Below are positions 9,147 through 17,329 of a DNA stretch of 40,220 nucleotides, piece after piece. The DNA comes from Micavibrio_B sp044238965 (GTDB lineage Bacteria; Pseudomonadota; Alphaproteobacteria; Micavibrionales; Micavibrionaceae). Numbering within the stretch: position 1 is the stretch's first letter; each line of letters opens with the position of its first letter. Both the position numbers and the translations under genes were made by a program. The notes beneath the pieces are model-generated. The model did not search any database and was not told where the DNA came from. It worked only from the letters and a program-made list of their open reading frames with translations. The stretch covers positions 1 to 40,220 of the forward strand of contig JBIICJ010000006.1 in NCBI GenBank assembly GCA_044238965.1. Reading direction: 5' to 3'.

Positions 9147-10252
9147 AGTATGATACAAAAATATCAGGAACATTATCGCGTTATTTGGGGCGTTTATTTT
9201 TGATCAATTTATTGATCATGGTATTTATTTTATTAGGCGTTGTGTGGATTTTTGATATTGCTGAATTGCTGCGCCGTGCCGCCAAACTCGATGGCGTGCC
9301 ATTCGGAACTGTGATTGCGATGGGGTTTTTAAAATTACCCGAAATGGCACAAACGTTATTTCCCTTTATTGTTTTATTCGCAAGTTTGTTTAGTTTTTGG
9401 CAATTATCCAAACGATCAGAATTGGTGGTCATGCGCGCGGCTGGCATTTCGGCATGGCAATTTTTAAAGCCAATTTTTATCGTGGGATTTTCAGCTGGTA
9501 TTATCATGACATCCTTATTAAACCCCGTTGGATCATTATTTTATTCAAAATATATTCAGTTAGAATCCCAATATTTTGACCGTAATAATGTGAATACAGT
9601 TGCGGTGTTTGAGGGTGGTTTGTGGTTGCGCCAACCAACGGCAGATGGTTATGCCATTTTACATGCCAAAAGTGTAACTTTGCCGGATTGGAAACTGTCA
9701 AATGTGTTTGCTTTGTTTTTCTCAGATGACAATAAATTTCATCACCGTTTAGACGCGCGCACAGCAAAATTAGATGATCAATCATGGGTGTTTCGGAATG
9801 TTACCGAACATAAATCAGGAGAAGTGCAAACATCATTGCGTGAAACAAGATTGCCCACCAGCCTCACCCGTGAAGAGATTGAAGAAAGCTTTTCAAGCCC
9901 TGAATCTATTGGGTTCTGGTCACTACCAAATTTTATCGGCACGTTAGAGCGTACAGGATTTGATTCAACCAAACTGCGTATACATTTTCATGTGTTACTC
10001 GCGTTGCCGTTTTTATGTTGCGCCATGATTTTATTGGCATCAACAGTGGCTTTGCGCCCACAACGGGGCGGTGATACGTTTATTTATATTTTAACGGGGG
10101 TGGGAATTGGGTTTGGCGTCTTCTTTTTCTCAAACTTCCTGCAAGCGCTCGGCGCATCACACCAAGTGCCCGTCTTCCTTGCGGCATGGACACCTGCATT
10201 ACTATCAATCTTGGTCGCCTCGACAATATTACTGACACAGGAAGATGGTTAG
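9143..10252 (+). CDS. lptG: LPS export ABC transporter permease LptG
   Basis: Second permease of the LptB2FG complex, 369 aa. It has the YjgP/YjgQ layout: an N-terminal SRYLGRLFLINLLIMVFILL helix region, several membrane spans, a periplasmic jellyroll with GGLWLRQPTADGYAILHAK, and C-terminal helices. The coupling element KRSELVVMRAAGIS is typical. It overlaps lptF by 4 nt. No hairpin terminator is seen after it, and a 194-nt spacer separates it from mlaA. Confidence 0.93.
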   Translation: MKYDTKISGTLSRYLGRLFLINLLIMVFILLGVVWIFDIAELLRRAAKLDGVPFGTVIAMGFLKLPEMAQTLFPFIVLFASLFSFWQLSKRSELVVMRAAGISAWQFLKPIFIVGFSAGIIMTSLLNPVGSLFYSKYIQLESQYFDRNNVNTVAVFEGGLWLRQPTADGYAILHAKSVTLPDWKLSNVFALFFSDDNKFHHRLDARTAKLDDQSWVFRNVTEHKSGEVQTSLRETRLPTSLTREEIEESFSSPESIGFWSLPNFIGTLERTGFDSTKLRIHFHVLLALPFLCCAMILLASTVALRPQRGGDTFIYILTGVGIGFGVFFFSNFLQALGASHQVPVFLAAWTPALLSILVASTILLTQEDG

Positions 10253-10335
10253 AATACATAATATTTTTAATTTCATTTTATTTGTGTCATTTTTACAACG
10301 CGGCGTAGAAAATAAACAAAACTCCCGCCAACGCC

Positions 10336-10363
10336 TTGACCTTGCTTTGTTTTTTTTTAATTC
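10336..10363 (+). promoter_or_regulatory. Possible promoter for mlaA
   Basis: TTGACC (10336-10341) is followed after 16 nt by TAATTC (10358-10363), in the 194-nt spacer between lptG and mlaA. The -10 match is partial. A purine-rich site (CGGGGA) lies a few bases before the ATG at 10447. Confidence 0.35.
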
Positions 10364-10446
10364 TGTCACTTATTCTTAATTCTTTTCTAATCTCTCATTG
10401 TCACGATAGGGGTAAGAAAAGAATTTATCTCAACGGGGATTATATA

Positions 10447-11166
10447 ATGTTTCATAAATTTCTAACTTTATCTTTAGTTGCGGGCGCATCTTTGTTGTTA
10501 TCGGCATGTGCTGGGACATCAAATGACCCAAGCGACCCTATGGAAGGGTTAAACCGCGGTATTTTCAAATTTAATGATGCGGTTGATACAGCCGTGTTAG
10601 CGCCCGTTGCCAAAGGATACCGCGCGGCGGTGCCTGAACCAGCGCGCAAAGGCGTTCGTAATTTCATGAAAAACCTCAAATCACCAACCGTTATTGCCAA
10701 CGAAATTTTGCAAGGTGATGTAACGGGCGCGGCCAATGCGACAACACGTATGGTTGCCAACACATTAATCGGTGTGGGTGGTATTTTTGACGTGGCAAGC
10801 GGCATCGATGAGGGCGACGAAGATTTCGGTCAAACATTGGGATCATACGGTATTGGCGCTGGCCCTTACGTGGTATTACCATTCTTTGGCCCATCAAATG
10901 TGCGTGATACAACTGGTTTGGTGGTTGATAGCTTTACCGATCCTTTAAATATGTGGCTTGATAACACAGACCGCGATGGTTGGTTGATTGCCCGTATTGG
11001 TGTTGCCACTGTTGATAAACGCGAAGAATTATTAGATGTTTTGGCAGATCTGAAGAAAAATTCAGTTGATTATTATGCTGCAATGCGCAGTGCATATGGT
11101 CAACGTCGTGAAGCACAAATTCGCGATAACAAAACCGATGACAGCGCGTTGCCTGATATGCAATAA
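10447..11166 (+). CDS. mlaA: MlaA/VacJ family outer-membrane lipoprotein
   Basis: Outer-membrane lipoprotein that removes misplaced phospholipids from the outer leaflet and passes them to the MlaC/MlaFEDB retrograde pathway. With the start at ATG 10447 the protein is 239 aa, with a lipoprotein signal ending in LSAC (Cys21). Family blocks are DPMEGLNRGIFKFND, ATTRMVANTLIGVGG, DFGQTLGSYGIGAGPY and FFGPSNVRDTTG. An upstream in-frame TTG at 10336 falls on the putative -35 and is not used. It appears monocistronic, followed by a strong terminator; no other mla gene is in view. Confidence 0.93.
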   Translation: MFHKFLTLSLVAGASLLLSACAGTSNDPSDPMEGLNRGIFKFNDAVDTAVLAPVAKGYRAAVPEPARKGVRNFMKNLKSPTVIANEILQGDVTGAANATTRMVANTLIGVGGIFDVASGIDEGDEDFGQTLGSYGIGAGPYVVLPFFGPSNVRDTTGLVVDSFTDPLNMWLDNTDRDGWLIARIGVATVDKREELLDVLADLKKNSVDYYAAMRSAYGQRREAQIRDNKTDDSALPDMQ

Positions 11167-11195
11167 CGCCTGATATTCCCATATCCATCTATTTG

Positions 11196-11226
11196 AAAAA
11201 GCGGGTTTCTTTTGACCCGCTTTTTT
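11196..11226 (+). terminator. Rho-independent terminator after mlaA
   Basis: AAAAAGCGGGT (11196-11206) pairs perfectly with ACCCGCTTTTT (11215-11225) around an 8-nt loop, with a trailing T-run, 30 nt past the mlaA stop. Confidence 0.9.
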
Positions 11227-11291
11227 CATGCCCGCCTGCATACACGGCTAATATTAACTTCCCCTTCAGGTTTTTCGGGCATTCTGAAGAT

Positions 11292-11594
11292 ATGTTTGAA
11301 TGGTTAAAACCCAAAGATTCGGGCGCAAACCCGCCTGCACAAAAAGACGTTTCAAAAGATAAGTCCGCCTTGATCAAAGAGGCGATGGCAAATGCGCGCA
11401 ATGCACGCGAAACAATTGGTGAGGAAACATTAAACCGTTTGGTTGAGATCATGAATAAGAAGAAAATGGCGCAAGAGAATCCGACCAGTCCCGCCGACCA
11501 AGCCAAAAAGATTTTACGCGAAATGGATAAAGGTTTGTTGTCAGATCACCTCAAGGATATGATGCAACATGACCAACCCCCCACGAAACAATAA
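11292..11594 (+). CDS. Small conserved-looking hypothetical protein
   Basis: A 100-aa hydrophilic protein starting at ATG 11292 (MFEWLKPKD). The reading frame is open further upstream, but that part runs through the mlaA terminator and is rejected. It is rich in charged helix-formers (KEAMANARNARETIGEETLNRLVEIM), with no signal peptide or membrane segment. Similar short proteins occur in other alphaproteobacteria next to acyl-CoA dehydrogenase genes, as I recall, but no function is known to me. It lies 40 nt before the dehydrogenase gene on the same strand, so an operon is plausible. Confidence 0.7.
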   Translation: MFEWLKPKDSGANPPAQKDVSKDKSALIKEAMANARNARETIGEETLNRLVEIMNKKKMAQENPTSPADQAKKILREMDKGLLSDHLKDMMQHDQPPTKQ

Positions 11595-11634
11595 TTCATT
11601 TTTACTATTCTAACTTTACGGAGGCTTTCATCCG

Positions 11635-13425
11635 ATGCCTGTATACAAAGCACCACTTGAAAATATGAAATTCGTTTTGCACGATGTGTTGGGTGCGGAA
11701 AGCTTAACCCAATTTGACGGCTATGGTGATGCCACCGCCGATATGATGAACCAAATTTTGGAAGGCGGCGCGCAAATTTGCGAAGATGTTTTATTCCCCC
11801 TTAATCAATCGGGGGATAAAGAAGGTTGTCATTTTGATAACAGCAATGTGACCACCCCCGCAGGCTTTAAAGATGCCTATAAAACCTATATCGAAGGCGG
11901 GTGGACAGCCTTATCATCTGACCCCACCTATGGCGGGATGGGTATGCCGCATTTATTAAATTTCGTATTCATGGAAATGATTTGTTCGGCGAACATGTCG
12001 TTCGGTATGTATCCTGGCCTGTCCGAAGGTGCATATCGCGCGCTTCATCAACATGGATCGGATGAATTAAAACAAAAATATTTGCCCAAAATTGTGACGG
12101 GTGAATGGTCGGGCACAATGTGTTTGACCGAACCACATTGCGGCACAGACTTAGGTTTAATACGCACAAAAGCCATTCCATCTGATGATGGGTCATGCCG
12201 CATTTCAGGCACAAAGATTTTTATTTCTGCAGGTGAACATGATTTAACATCAAACATCATCCATCTTGTGCTCGCAAAACTTCCCGATGCGCCCGAAGGC
12301 GTCAAAGGAATATCATTATTTGTTGTACCAAAATTTTTGGTGAATGATGACGGATCGCTGGGCGCGCGTAATGGCGTTGCTTGCGGTTCGATCGAACATA
12401 AAATGGGGATTAAGGCGAACGCAACCTGCGTCATGAATTTTGATGACGCGAAGGGGTGGCTTGTTGGTGAAAAACACAAAGGCCTCAAAGCCATGTTCAC
12501 GATGATGAACGCCGCCCGTTTAGGTGTGGGGATGCAGGGGCTCGGTATTGCCGAGATCGCCTATCAAAACGCGTTGATGTACGCCAAAGATCGTTTGCAG
12601 ATGCGCGCGCTGGATGGCACCAAATACCCCGATAAACCCGCAGACCCCATTATCGTGCACCCTGATGTGCGTCGCATGTTATTGACATCAAAGGCCGTCA
12701 CCGAGGGTGGGCGCGCCCTATCATATTGGGTCGGTATGATGCTTGATATATCCGAAAAACATCCCGATCCCGTCAAGCGCCAAGAGGCGGATGATTTGGT
12801 GGCGCTACTCACACCAATCGTAAAGGCGTATTTGACCGATATCGGTTCCGAAGTATCAAACATGGCTGTGCAAACCTATGGCGGGCATGGATATATTTGG
12901 GAATGGGGCGTTGAACAATATGTACGTGATGCACGTATTGCCCAAATTTACGAAGGCACAAATGGTATCCAAGCGCTCGATCTTGTCGGGCGTAAAATGG
13001 GCGTTGGGTTTGGGCGATTATTGCGCCGTTTCTTCCATCCTGTTGCCGAATTTATTGATGCCAACATGAATAATGCCGAGATGGCGGAATTTATTATGCC
13101 GCTTGCAAAATCATTTGCGAAATTGCAACAAATCACAGCGATGATTGCGCAAAAAGGTATGAAAGACCCCAATGAAGCGGGCGCGGCATCGGTTGATTAT
13201 TTGCGTTTCTTTGCGCTCGTCGCGCTGGGGTATATGTGGTGCCGTATGGTGTTGGTGGCACAGCAAAAATTAAAAGACGGCACAGGCGATAAAGAATTTT
13301 TAGACAGTAAAATCAAAACAGCGCGGTTTTTCTTTGACCGCGTGATGCCCGAAACCGAAGCCAAATTCCGTATGATTATGGCGGGCGCATCATCCATGAT
13401 GGCACACACGGAAAGTGAGTTTTAA
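11635..13425 (+). CDS. Acyl-CoA dehydrogenase, DmdC-like long subtype
   Basis: FAD-dependent dehydrogenase that introduces a trans double bond in an acyl-CoA. At 596 aa it is longer than classical enzymes (about 380 aa), with an extra N-terminal segment and a C-terminal domain as in 3-methylmercaptopropionyl-CoA dehydrogenases. CLTEPHCGTDLGL marks the flavin/substrate region. YGGHGYIWEWGVEQYVRDAR and YEGTNGIQALDLVGRK form the C-terminal helical part, with the probable catalytic base E440. The substrate cannot be deduced; general fatty-acyl-CoA or branched substrates are likelier than DMSP products without dmd neighbours. A GGAGG ribosome-binding site precedes ATG 11635. An SCP2 protein follows 5 nt later. 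Confidence 0.93.
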   Translation: MPVYKAPLENMKFVLHDVLGAESLTQFDGYGDATADMMNQILEGGAQICEDVLFPLNQSGDKEGCHFDNSNVTTPAGFKDAYKTYIEGGWTALSSDPTYGGMGMPHLLNFVFMEMICSANMSFGMYPGLSEGAYRALHQHGSDELKQKYLPKIVTGEWSGTMCLTEPHCGTDLGLIRTKAIPSDDGSCRISGTKIFISAGEHDLTSNIIHLVLAKLPDAPEGVKGISLFVVPKFLVNDDGSLGARNGVACGSIEHKMGIKANATCVMNFDDAKGWLVGEKHKGLKAMFTMMNAARLGVGMQGLGIAEIAYQNALMYAKDRLQMRALDGTKYPDKPADPIIVHPDVRRMLLTSKAVTEGGRALSYWVGMMLDISEKHPDPVKRQEADDLVALLTPIVKAYLTDIGSEVSNMAVQTYGGHGYIWEWGVEQYVRDARIAQIYEGTNGIQALDLVGRKMGVGFGRLLRRFFHPVAEFIDANMNNAEMAEFIMPLAKSFAKLQQITAMIAQKGMKDPNEAGAASVDYLRFFALVALGYMWCRMVLVAQQKLKDGTGDKEFLDSKIKTARFFFDRVMPETEAKFRMIMAGASSMMAHTESEF

Positions 13426-13430
13426 CCGAT

Positions 13431-13736
13431 ATGAATTTTGATGACATCCGCAGCAAAATCCAATCAAAACTTGATCGTGGTACGCCACTGAAAATCCGCG
13501 TCATGTTTGATTTTGGTGATGATGGGGTTCTGGTGGTGGATACAAAATCAGACCCCTCAACATTATCAACCGACCGCAGTGATGATGTTGACCTGACGCT
13601 CACTACATCGCTCACTACCTTTGGCGAAATCTTAAACGGCACGCAGGACCCGAACCTAGCCTTTATGTTTGGCAAACTCAAAATCAATGGCCCTATGGGG
13701 CTCGCCATGAAATTGAATAGTTTTCTGGAAGATTAA
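13431..13736 (+). CDS. SCP2 sterol-binding domain protein
   Basis: A 101-aa single-domain protein of the SCP2 fold, which binds lipids or acyl-CoA in a hydrophobic cavity. Typical features are the alternating strand segment GVLVVDTKSDPSTLSTDRSDDVDLTLTT cut into short beta runs, then NGTQDPNLAFMFGKLKINGPMGLAMKL near the C-terminus. It starts 5 nt after the acyl-CoA dehydrogenase stop, so the two are almost certainly co-transcribed, and it may present or buffer the acyl-CoA substrate. Confidence 0.88.
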   Translation: MNFDDIRSKIQSKLDRGTPLKIRVMFDFGDDGVLVVDTKSDPSTLSTDRSDDVDLTLTTSLTTFGEILNGTQDPNLAFMFGKLKINGPMGLAMKLNSFLED

Positions 13737-13757
13737 TACACTTATCCACGTGTTTTC

Positions 13758-13786
13758 TTGACATAATGTATGTTTTTTGTTATTCT
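13758..13786 (+). promoter_or_regulatory. Near-consensus sigma70 promoter for the diguanylate cyclase
   Basis: A perfect -35 TTGACA (13758-13763) and TATTCT (13781-13786) are separated by exactly 17 nt, placing initiation near 13793, some 30 nt before the ATG at 13822. A DnaA-box-like TTATCCACG (13742-13750, one mismatch from TTATCCACA) lies 7 nt upstream of the -35. Confidence 0.65.
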
Positions 13787-13821
13787 ATTAAGGTATTTTC
13801 AGAAACATAGGGTAATTTTTT

Positions 13822-14700
13822 ATGCGTACCAAACCTGTAGCATCTCTGACCGCCAGCCTTATCCGCGCTGCTAAGCCATCATCTCTTGTGGCGATGAATG
13901 ATACGTCTGGCCTGACCGATGCTTCAGATCTATCTGCTAGCGTCGCCTTCCAAAATGCCGCTCCTTCACTTCCACGTTTGCAACAAAAAATGATTATGGA
14001 GCGTATTGGGGGCGTACAAAATTCCCTACAAAACCCAACCGCCGAAGACATGCAAACCGTCATGGCTGCGTTGCAGAGAAGTCAAGACATGGCTATGGCA
14101 TTGGCCGTCGAAGTTGCAAAAACAAAATCAAAATTAAGAGCATCAGAAACCGAAAATGAAAATTTAAAATCTGAAAACAAGGATTTAAAAGCTAAATCCC
14201 TAACTGATAATTTAACACAATTAAAAAATCGTGCGGGTTTGGAGGCAGCCTTTGCCGCCGAACAATCGCGCATTGAACGTGGCGAATCCACTGGCGCTGT
14301 TGTGTTAATGATGGATCTAAATGGATTTAAATTAGCGAATGATACATATGGTCACAACGCAGGTGATGAATGTTTGAAAAAAGTTGCTGAAGTTTTAAAG
14401 CAATCGATACGTCCCACAGATATAGCCGTACGTTTGGGCGGTGATGAGTTTGTTGTTGTATTGACCAACACAACTTTAATGAAGGCGGCGCAACATATTC
14501 GTCAAATTCATGAAAATCTAAATTCTGCGCATATTGTTTATGATGGTCACACAATTCCCATTAAATCATCAATGGGAACGGCAGAATTTAACGGGGAAAA
14601 ACCATTTGAAGATGTCATGCATATTGCAGACGAAGGTATGTATCGATCAAAACGAGCACTTAAAGCTGGACGTGACCAACAAGCAGCACCCCGTATTTAA
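13822..14700 (+). CDS. Diguanylate cyclase (GGDEF domain)
   Basis: A 292-aa enzyme predicted to make cyclic di-GMP from two GTP. The GGDEF signature is intact at residues 206-210 (RLGGDEF), so catalysis is likely. An inhibitory I-site RxxD (RPTD, residues 197-200) sits exactly five residues upstream, which predicts product inhibition. The N-terminal 80 residues have no recognisable sensor. Residues of about 90-130 form a charged coiled coil (KSKLRASETENENLKSENKD) that probably dimerises the protein and links to DNLTQLKNR, the GGDEF domain entry. There is no signal peptide or membrane segment, so it is cytosolic. It has its own promoter. Confidence 0.93.
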   Translation: MRTKPVASLTASLIRAAKPSSLVAMNDTSGLTDASDLSASVAFQNAAPSLPRLQQKMIMERIGGVQNSLQNPTAEDMQTVMAALQRSQDMAMALAVEVAKTKSKLRASETENENLKSENKDLKAKSLTDNLTQLKNRAGLEAAFAAEQSRIERGESTGAVVLMMDLNGFKLANDTYGHNAGDECLKKVAEVLKQSIRPTDIAVRLGGDEFVVVLTNTTLMKAAQHIRQIHENLNSAHIVYDGHTIPIKSSMGTAEFNGEKPFEDVMHIADEGMYRSKRALKAGRDQQAAPRI

Positions 14701-14756
14701 GAATAATCTTTATCGCCATCTTTCCAGATAGATAATTTTACCCCATACTGCGGAGC

Positions 14757-15308
14757 ATGAACCTAATTTTTCGCATGTTGTGGGTGTTTATCACCTCATT
14801 CTTTAAACCGCGCATTTCATCCATGTTGGCGGAAACCACATTGCGGATGCGCGTGTTGCCAAATGATCTTGACATCAACATGCACATGAATAACGGGCGT
14901 TATTTCACCATCATGGATTTGGGACGGTTTGATTTGGTTCTGCGCACGGGGTTAATGCGCATGATGATGGATGAAAAATCAGTGCCGATCTTAGGATCAG
15001 CGAAAATAAGATATCGCTTGCCGTTGATGCCATTTGAACCATTTGATTTGGTCACGCGCATTGTCGGATGGGATGATAAATGGGCCTATATTGAACAAAA
15101 ATTTATCAAAGTCACGGGTGAGAAAACGGGAGCTGTTGCGGCAATCGCCATATTAAAAGGCAGTTTTTATTCCAATAAAACAAAAACAACCGTTCCCACC
15201 AAAGATTTATTACATTTATTGGGACATGATGAACCATCACCCCCATTGCCCGAATATGTTGTGAAATGGCAAAGTGCCGAAGATCAATTACGCGAAGATA
15301 TGAAATAA
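14757..15308 (+). CDS. Thioesterase-like hotdog-fold protein (4HBT/THEM6-type)
   Basis: A 183-aa protein with the hotdog thioesterase fold. The signature region LPNDLDINMHMNNGRYF (residues 34-50) matches the active-site helix of 4HBT-like enzymes, and FEPFDLVTRIVGWDDKWAYIEQKF gives the following strands. A hydrophobic N-terminal stretch (LIFRMLWVFITSFF) may associate it with the membrane. It presumably hydrolyses an acyl-CoA or acyl-ACP; the substrate is unknown. It lies 56 nt after the cyclase gene on the same strand and converges on the SCO gene. Confidence 0.85.
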   Translation: MNLIFRMLWVFITSFFKPRISSMLAETTLRMRVLPNDLDINMHMNNGRYFTIMDLGRFDLVLRTGLMRMMMDEKSVPILGSAKIRYRLPLMPFEPFDLVTRIVGWDDKWAYIEQKFIKVTGEKTGAVAAIAILKGSFYSNKTKTTVPTKDLLHLLGHDEPSPPLPEYVVKWQSAEDQLREDMK

Positions 15309-15325
15309 ATTTATTATTTATTTCA
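15301..15325. repeat. AT-rich palindrome at convergent gene ends
   Basis: TGAAATAAAT (15301-15310) and ATTTATTTCA (15316-15325) form a perfect 10-bp inverted repeat with loop TTATT. It covers the last codons of both convergent genes. It contains no GC clamp, so a terminator role is uncertain. Confidence 0.4.
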
Positions 15326-15941
15326 CAATATCATTCAAAACTTCGGTAATTTTCGCGGCATTATCTGACCCGCGGAACATTTGGTTTAATGTGCCATCTG
15401 GCCCCATCACATAAATGAAAGACGAATGATCCATTGTATATGTATCCCCTTGGGGAACTTTGGCGCCATATACTTTATAGGCTTTTTTCATGGCATTTGT
15501 TTGGGTTTCATCGCCGCGCAAACCAACCCATTTCGGATCAAATAACGCCACATAATTTTTCATGATCTCTTGCGTATCGCGTTCGGGATCAATCGATACA
15601 AAATATAATTGCAATTTATCTTTTACGTCTTTTGGTAATGTCACATAAGCCGCAGTAATTTTTTGCAATTCGGTTGGGCATATGGCGGGGCAGTAAGTAA
15701 AACCAAAAAATAAAATTGTGTATTTCCCAATCAGATTTTTTTCAGTGATGGTATTGCCATTATGATCACTCATTTCAAACGGGCCGCCAACACCCGCCAC
15801 ATTTAAAATAGGTGCATCCGTAGTCGTATTGCTTACGTCTGTTTGTTTGTCTTTTAAAAAGGAAATCGCCATAGCAAATATGGCTATACACAATCCGAGT
15901 GAAATGCCCAGCAAGGCACGCTTTAAATAATGTGATTTCAT
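15318..15941 (-). CDS. SCO1/SenC family copper chaperone
   Basis: A 207-aa thioredoxin-fold protein that delivers copper to the CuA site of cytochrome c oxidase. An N-terminal membrane anchor (residues 8-28) precedes the periplasmic domain. The copper ligands are visible: C84 and C88 in FGFTYCPAICPTELQ, and H172 in TYTMDHSSFIYV. The block YFVSIDPERDT is typical of the family. No oxidase gene is in the window, so it is an orphan copy here. Its function fits the cytochrome c at 5581. It converges on the thioesterase gene. Confidence 0.94.
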   Translation of the reverse strand: MKSHYLKRALLGISLGLCIAIFAMAISFLKDKQTDVSNTTTDAPILNVAGVGGPFEMSDHNGNTITEKNLIGKYTILFFGFTYCPAICPTELQKITAAYVTLPKDVKDKLQLYFVSIDPERDTQEIMKNYVALFDPKWVGLRGDETQTNAMKKAYKVYGAKVPQGDTYTMDHSSFIYVMGPDGTLNQMFRGSDNAAKITEVLNDIVK

Positions 15942-16017
15942 AGTGTTTATTTAAACTTATTTTGACCAAATATCAATTGGGGATAACGAAGTAATAAATT
16001 TCATATCATTTGACGAT

Positions 16018-16398
16018 ATGCATAAATTCCAGCAAAATTTTTTCATGGTGACGGCACGCTTTATTTTTATTCTCACGATCATGGCTTTGATGATGACAGG
16101 ATGCGCATCAGATGCTCCTCGTGATCGTGCGGGTGTCAAGGAAGCAAAGGCTTGCGTTAAGGCCTTTAATGCACGCAAAACCATTCTCGACACCTATGAA
16201 ATTAAATCTTGTACAAATAATGGCGTGTGGATTGCCACAAATATTGCAAGTGGTGAAATATTTGATTTCCTGAACAAAACCTATACATCGCCCGTTAGGG
16301 GTGAAATTGAATTATCGGACATGCCACATGATAAGGCCGCAATTTTCACATCATTGCGCAAAGACATAAACAAAGAATTGGTTCGCCTTTATTATTAA
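16018..16398 (+). CDS. Small hypothetical lipoprotein
   Basis: A 126-aa protein with a lipoprotein signal: a hydrophobic run ending in MMTGC. The lipidated cysteine is residue 29 from ATG 16018, or residue 20 if the second in-frame ATG at 16045 is used; the latter gives a more normal signal length. The mature part has two further cysteines (EAKACVKAF, IKSCTNNG) that could form a disulfide. I recognise no domain. It is divergent from the SCO gene by 76 nt and converges on the HNH gene. Confidence 0.65.
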   Translation: MHKFQQNFFMVTARFIFILTIMALMMTGCASDAPRDRAGVKEAKACVKAFNARKTILDTYEIKSCTNNGVWIATNIASGEIFDFLNKTYTSPVRGEIELSDMPHDKAAIFTSLRKDINKELVRLYY

Positions 16399-16405
16399 CC
16401 GCCCT

Positions 16406-16888
16406 CTATTTTGCTAAATAATCATGGGCTGTTAAATAGCGCGGTATAACCGTTTTCATGACTGAGTGTGGTGTGTGTTTGTGTATTTGAGGACGATGCC
16501 AAATTGTGCTGGGAACAAAAGGTATATTGATTGTGCGCACTTCGCCGAAATTCATACCGCGCATTTGTCTGTTTATATACCGATGAATAGCTGCATGAAA
16601 ATCATGGTCAACAAAACTAAGGTTAGCGCTTGTTATACCACCACCTAAAGATAGGGGGACAATATGATGGACTTCATAATGTTCAAAAAAACCTTTAATG
16701 CCATATTCTTTATCGTGGGCGCGGCGAAATTCGCGCACTAATTCCTGACTTCGTTTGCGTAAGAATTTTGTTTCATCGGGGGTTAGTAATTTAAAATCAC
16801 GCGCAAAGGAAGGTAGATTTTGTGCTAAAATATCAAGGTGTTTATTTGGTTTTAAGGATTCCGAATCAAACTCAAGAGCAGCGTGCAT
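16406..16888 (-). CDS. Small HNH endonuclease-like protein
   Basis: A 160-aa protein with an HNH-type motif: EVHHIVPLSLGG (H74/H75), then SANLSFVDHDFHAAIH (N89, H98, H102). This matches the beta-beta-alpha metal nuclease core (H-N-H). The CxxC zinc knuckles of many HNH proteins are absent. The flanks are basic (RKRSQELVREFRRAHDK), as expected for nucleic-acid binding. No partner methylase, terminase or intron is seen. It lies beside the long gene-free region in front of rho, with its promoter presumably inside it. The nuclease role is inferred from the motif. Confidence 0.7.
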   Translation of the reverse strand: MHAALEFDSESLKPNKHLDILAQNLPSFARDFKLLTPDETKFLRKRSQELVREFRRAHDKEYGIKGFFEHYEVHHIVPLSLGGGITSANLSFVDHDFHAAIHRYINRQMRGMNFGEVRTINIPFVPSTIWHRPQIHKHTPHSVMKTVIPRYLTAHDYLAK

Positions 16889-16948
16889 ATATATTTATAC
16901 CAAGTGATGATTTTCTACAAAATTTTTTAGTTTATTTCGATACATTTC

Positions 16949-17050
16949 GTGCGGGATAAATCTGCGGATGGAATCGATATTAAAATTGTATGGTGATTAT
17001 GGATTTGAATATGCACAAAATGAGTATTGCCTGTATAGATTTTATCCCAC
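16949..17050. repeat. Imperfect inverted-repeat unit 1
   Basis: GGGATAAATCT near 16953-16963 is the reverse complement of AGATTTATCCC, matched at 17037-17048 as AGATTTTATCCC with one extra T. The arms are about 75 nt apart. It shares ATAGA-TTTATCCC with unit 2. Confidence 0.45.
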
Positions 17051-17075
17051 TACGGTTTTTTGAATTTAATGACGA

Positions 17076-17175
17076 GAGTCATGGGCATAAGATTTTTGAA
17101 TGCGTTTATTTATTGCCACTGACTCTGCGTATCGTATGAGGATAAGTTGGGGGATAGAATTTATCCCCATGACTC
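17076..17175. repeat. Inverted-repeat unit 2
   Basis: GAGTCATGGG (17076-17085) is perfectly complementary to CCCATGACTC (17066-17075 plus 100, that is 17166-17175). The match extends inward with one mismatch through ATAA / TTAT. An inner hairpin GGGGATA / TATCCCC overlaps the right arm. The unit is 100 nt end to end and lies 25 nt after unit 1. Confidence 0.5.
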
Positions 17176-17300
17176 ATGCCCCCTAATAACAAACAACAAC
17201 CTTTATTTAATAATTATATTTATTAGTAAGATTTAAAATCCGATTATTTATATATTTTCATAATTTATATAAGTTTTTTGGTGCTTTGATGAAATTTTTC

Positions 17301-17329
17301 TTGACGGATTAGTTCTAACGGCTTAAAAG
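17301..17329 (+). promoter_or_regulatory. Possible rho promoter
   Basis: TTGACG (17301-17306) followed after 17 nt by TAAAAG (17324-17329). The -35 is good and the -10 is weak. It would give a 5' leader of roughly 150 nt before the rho ATG, in keeping with the long autoregulatory leaders known for rho in other bacteria. Confidence 0.35.

Noticed and set aside
11193..11291. Upstream extension of the small gene before the acyl-CoA dehydrogenase
   Set aside because: That stretch is the mlaA terminator; the ATG at 11292 is the sensible start.
11635..13736. DMSP degradation (dmd) operon
   Set aside because: The dehydrogenase is of the DmdC-like subtype, but no dmdA, dmdB or dmdD partner is present, so only general acyl-CoA metabolism is claimed.
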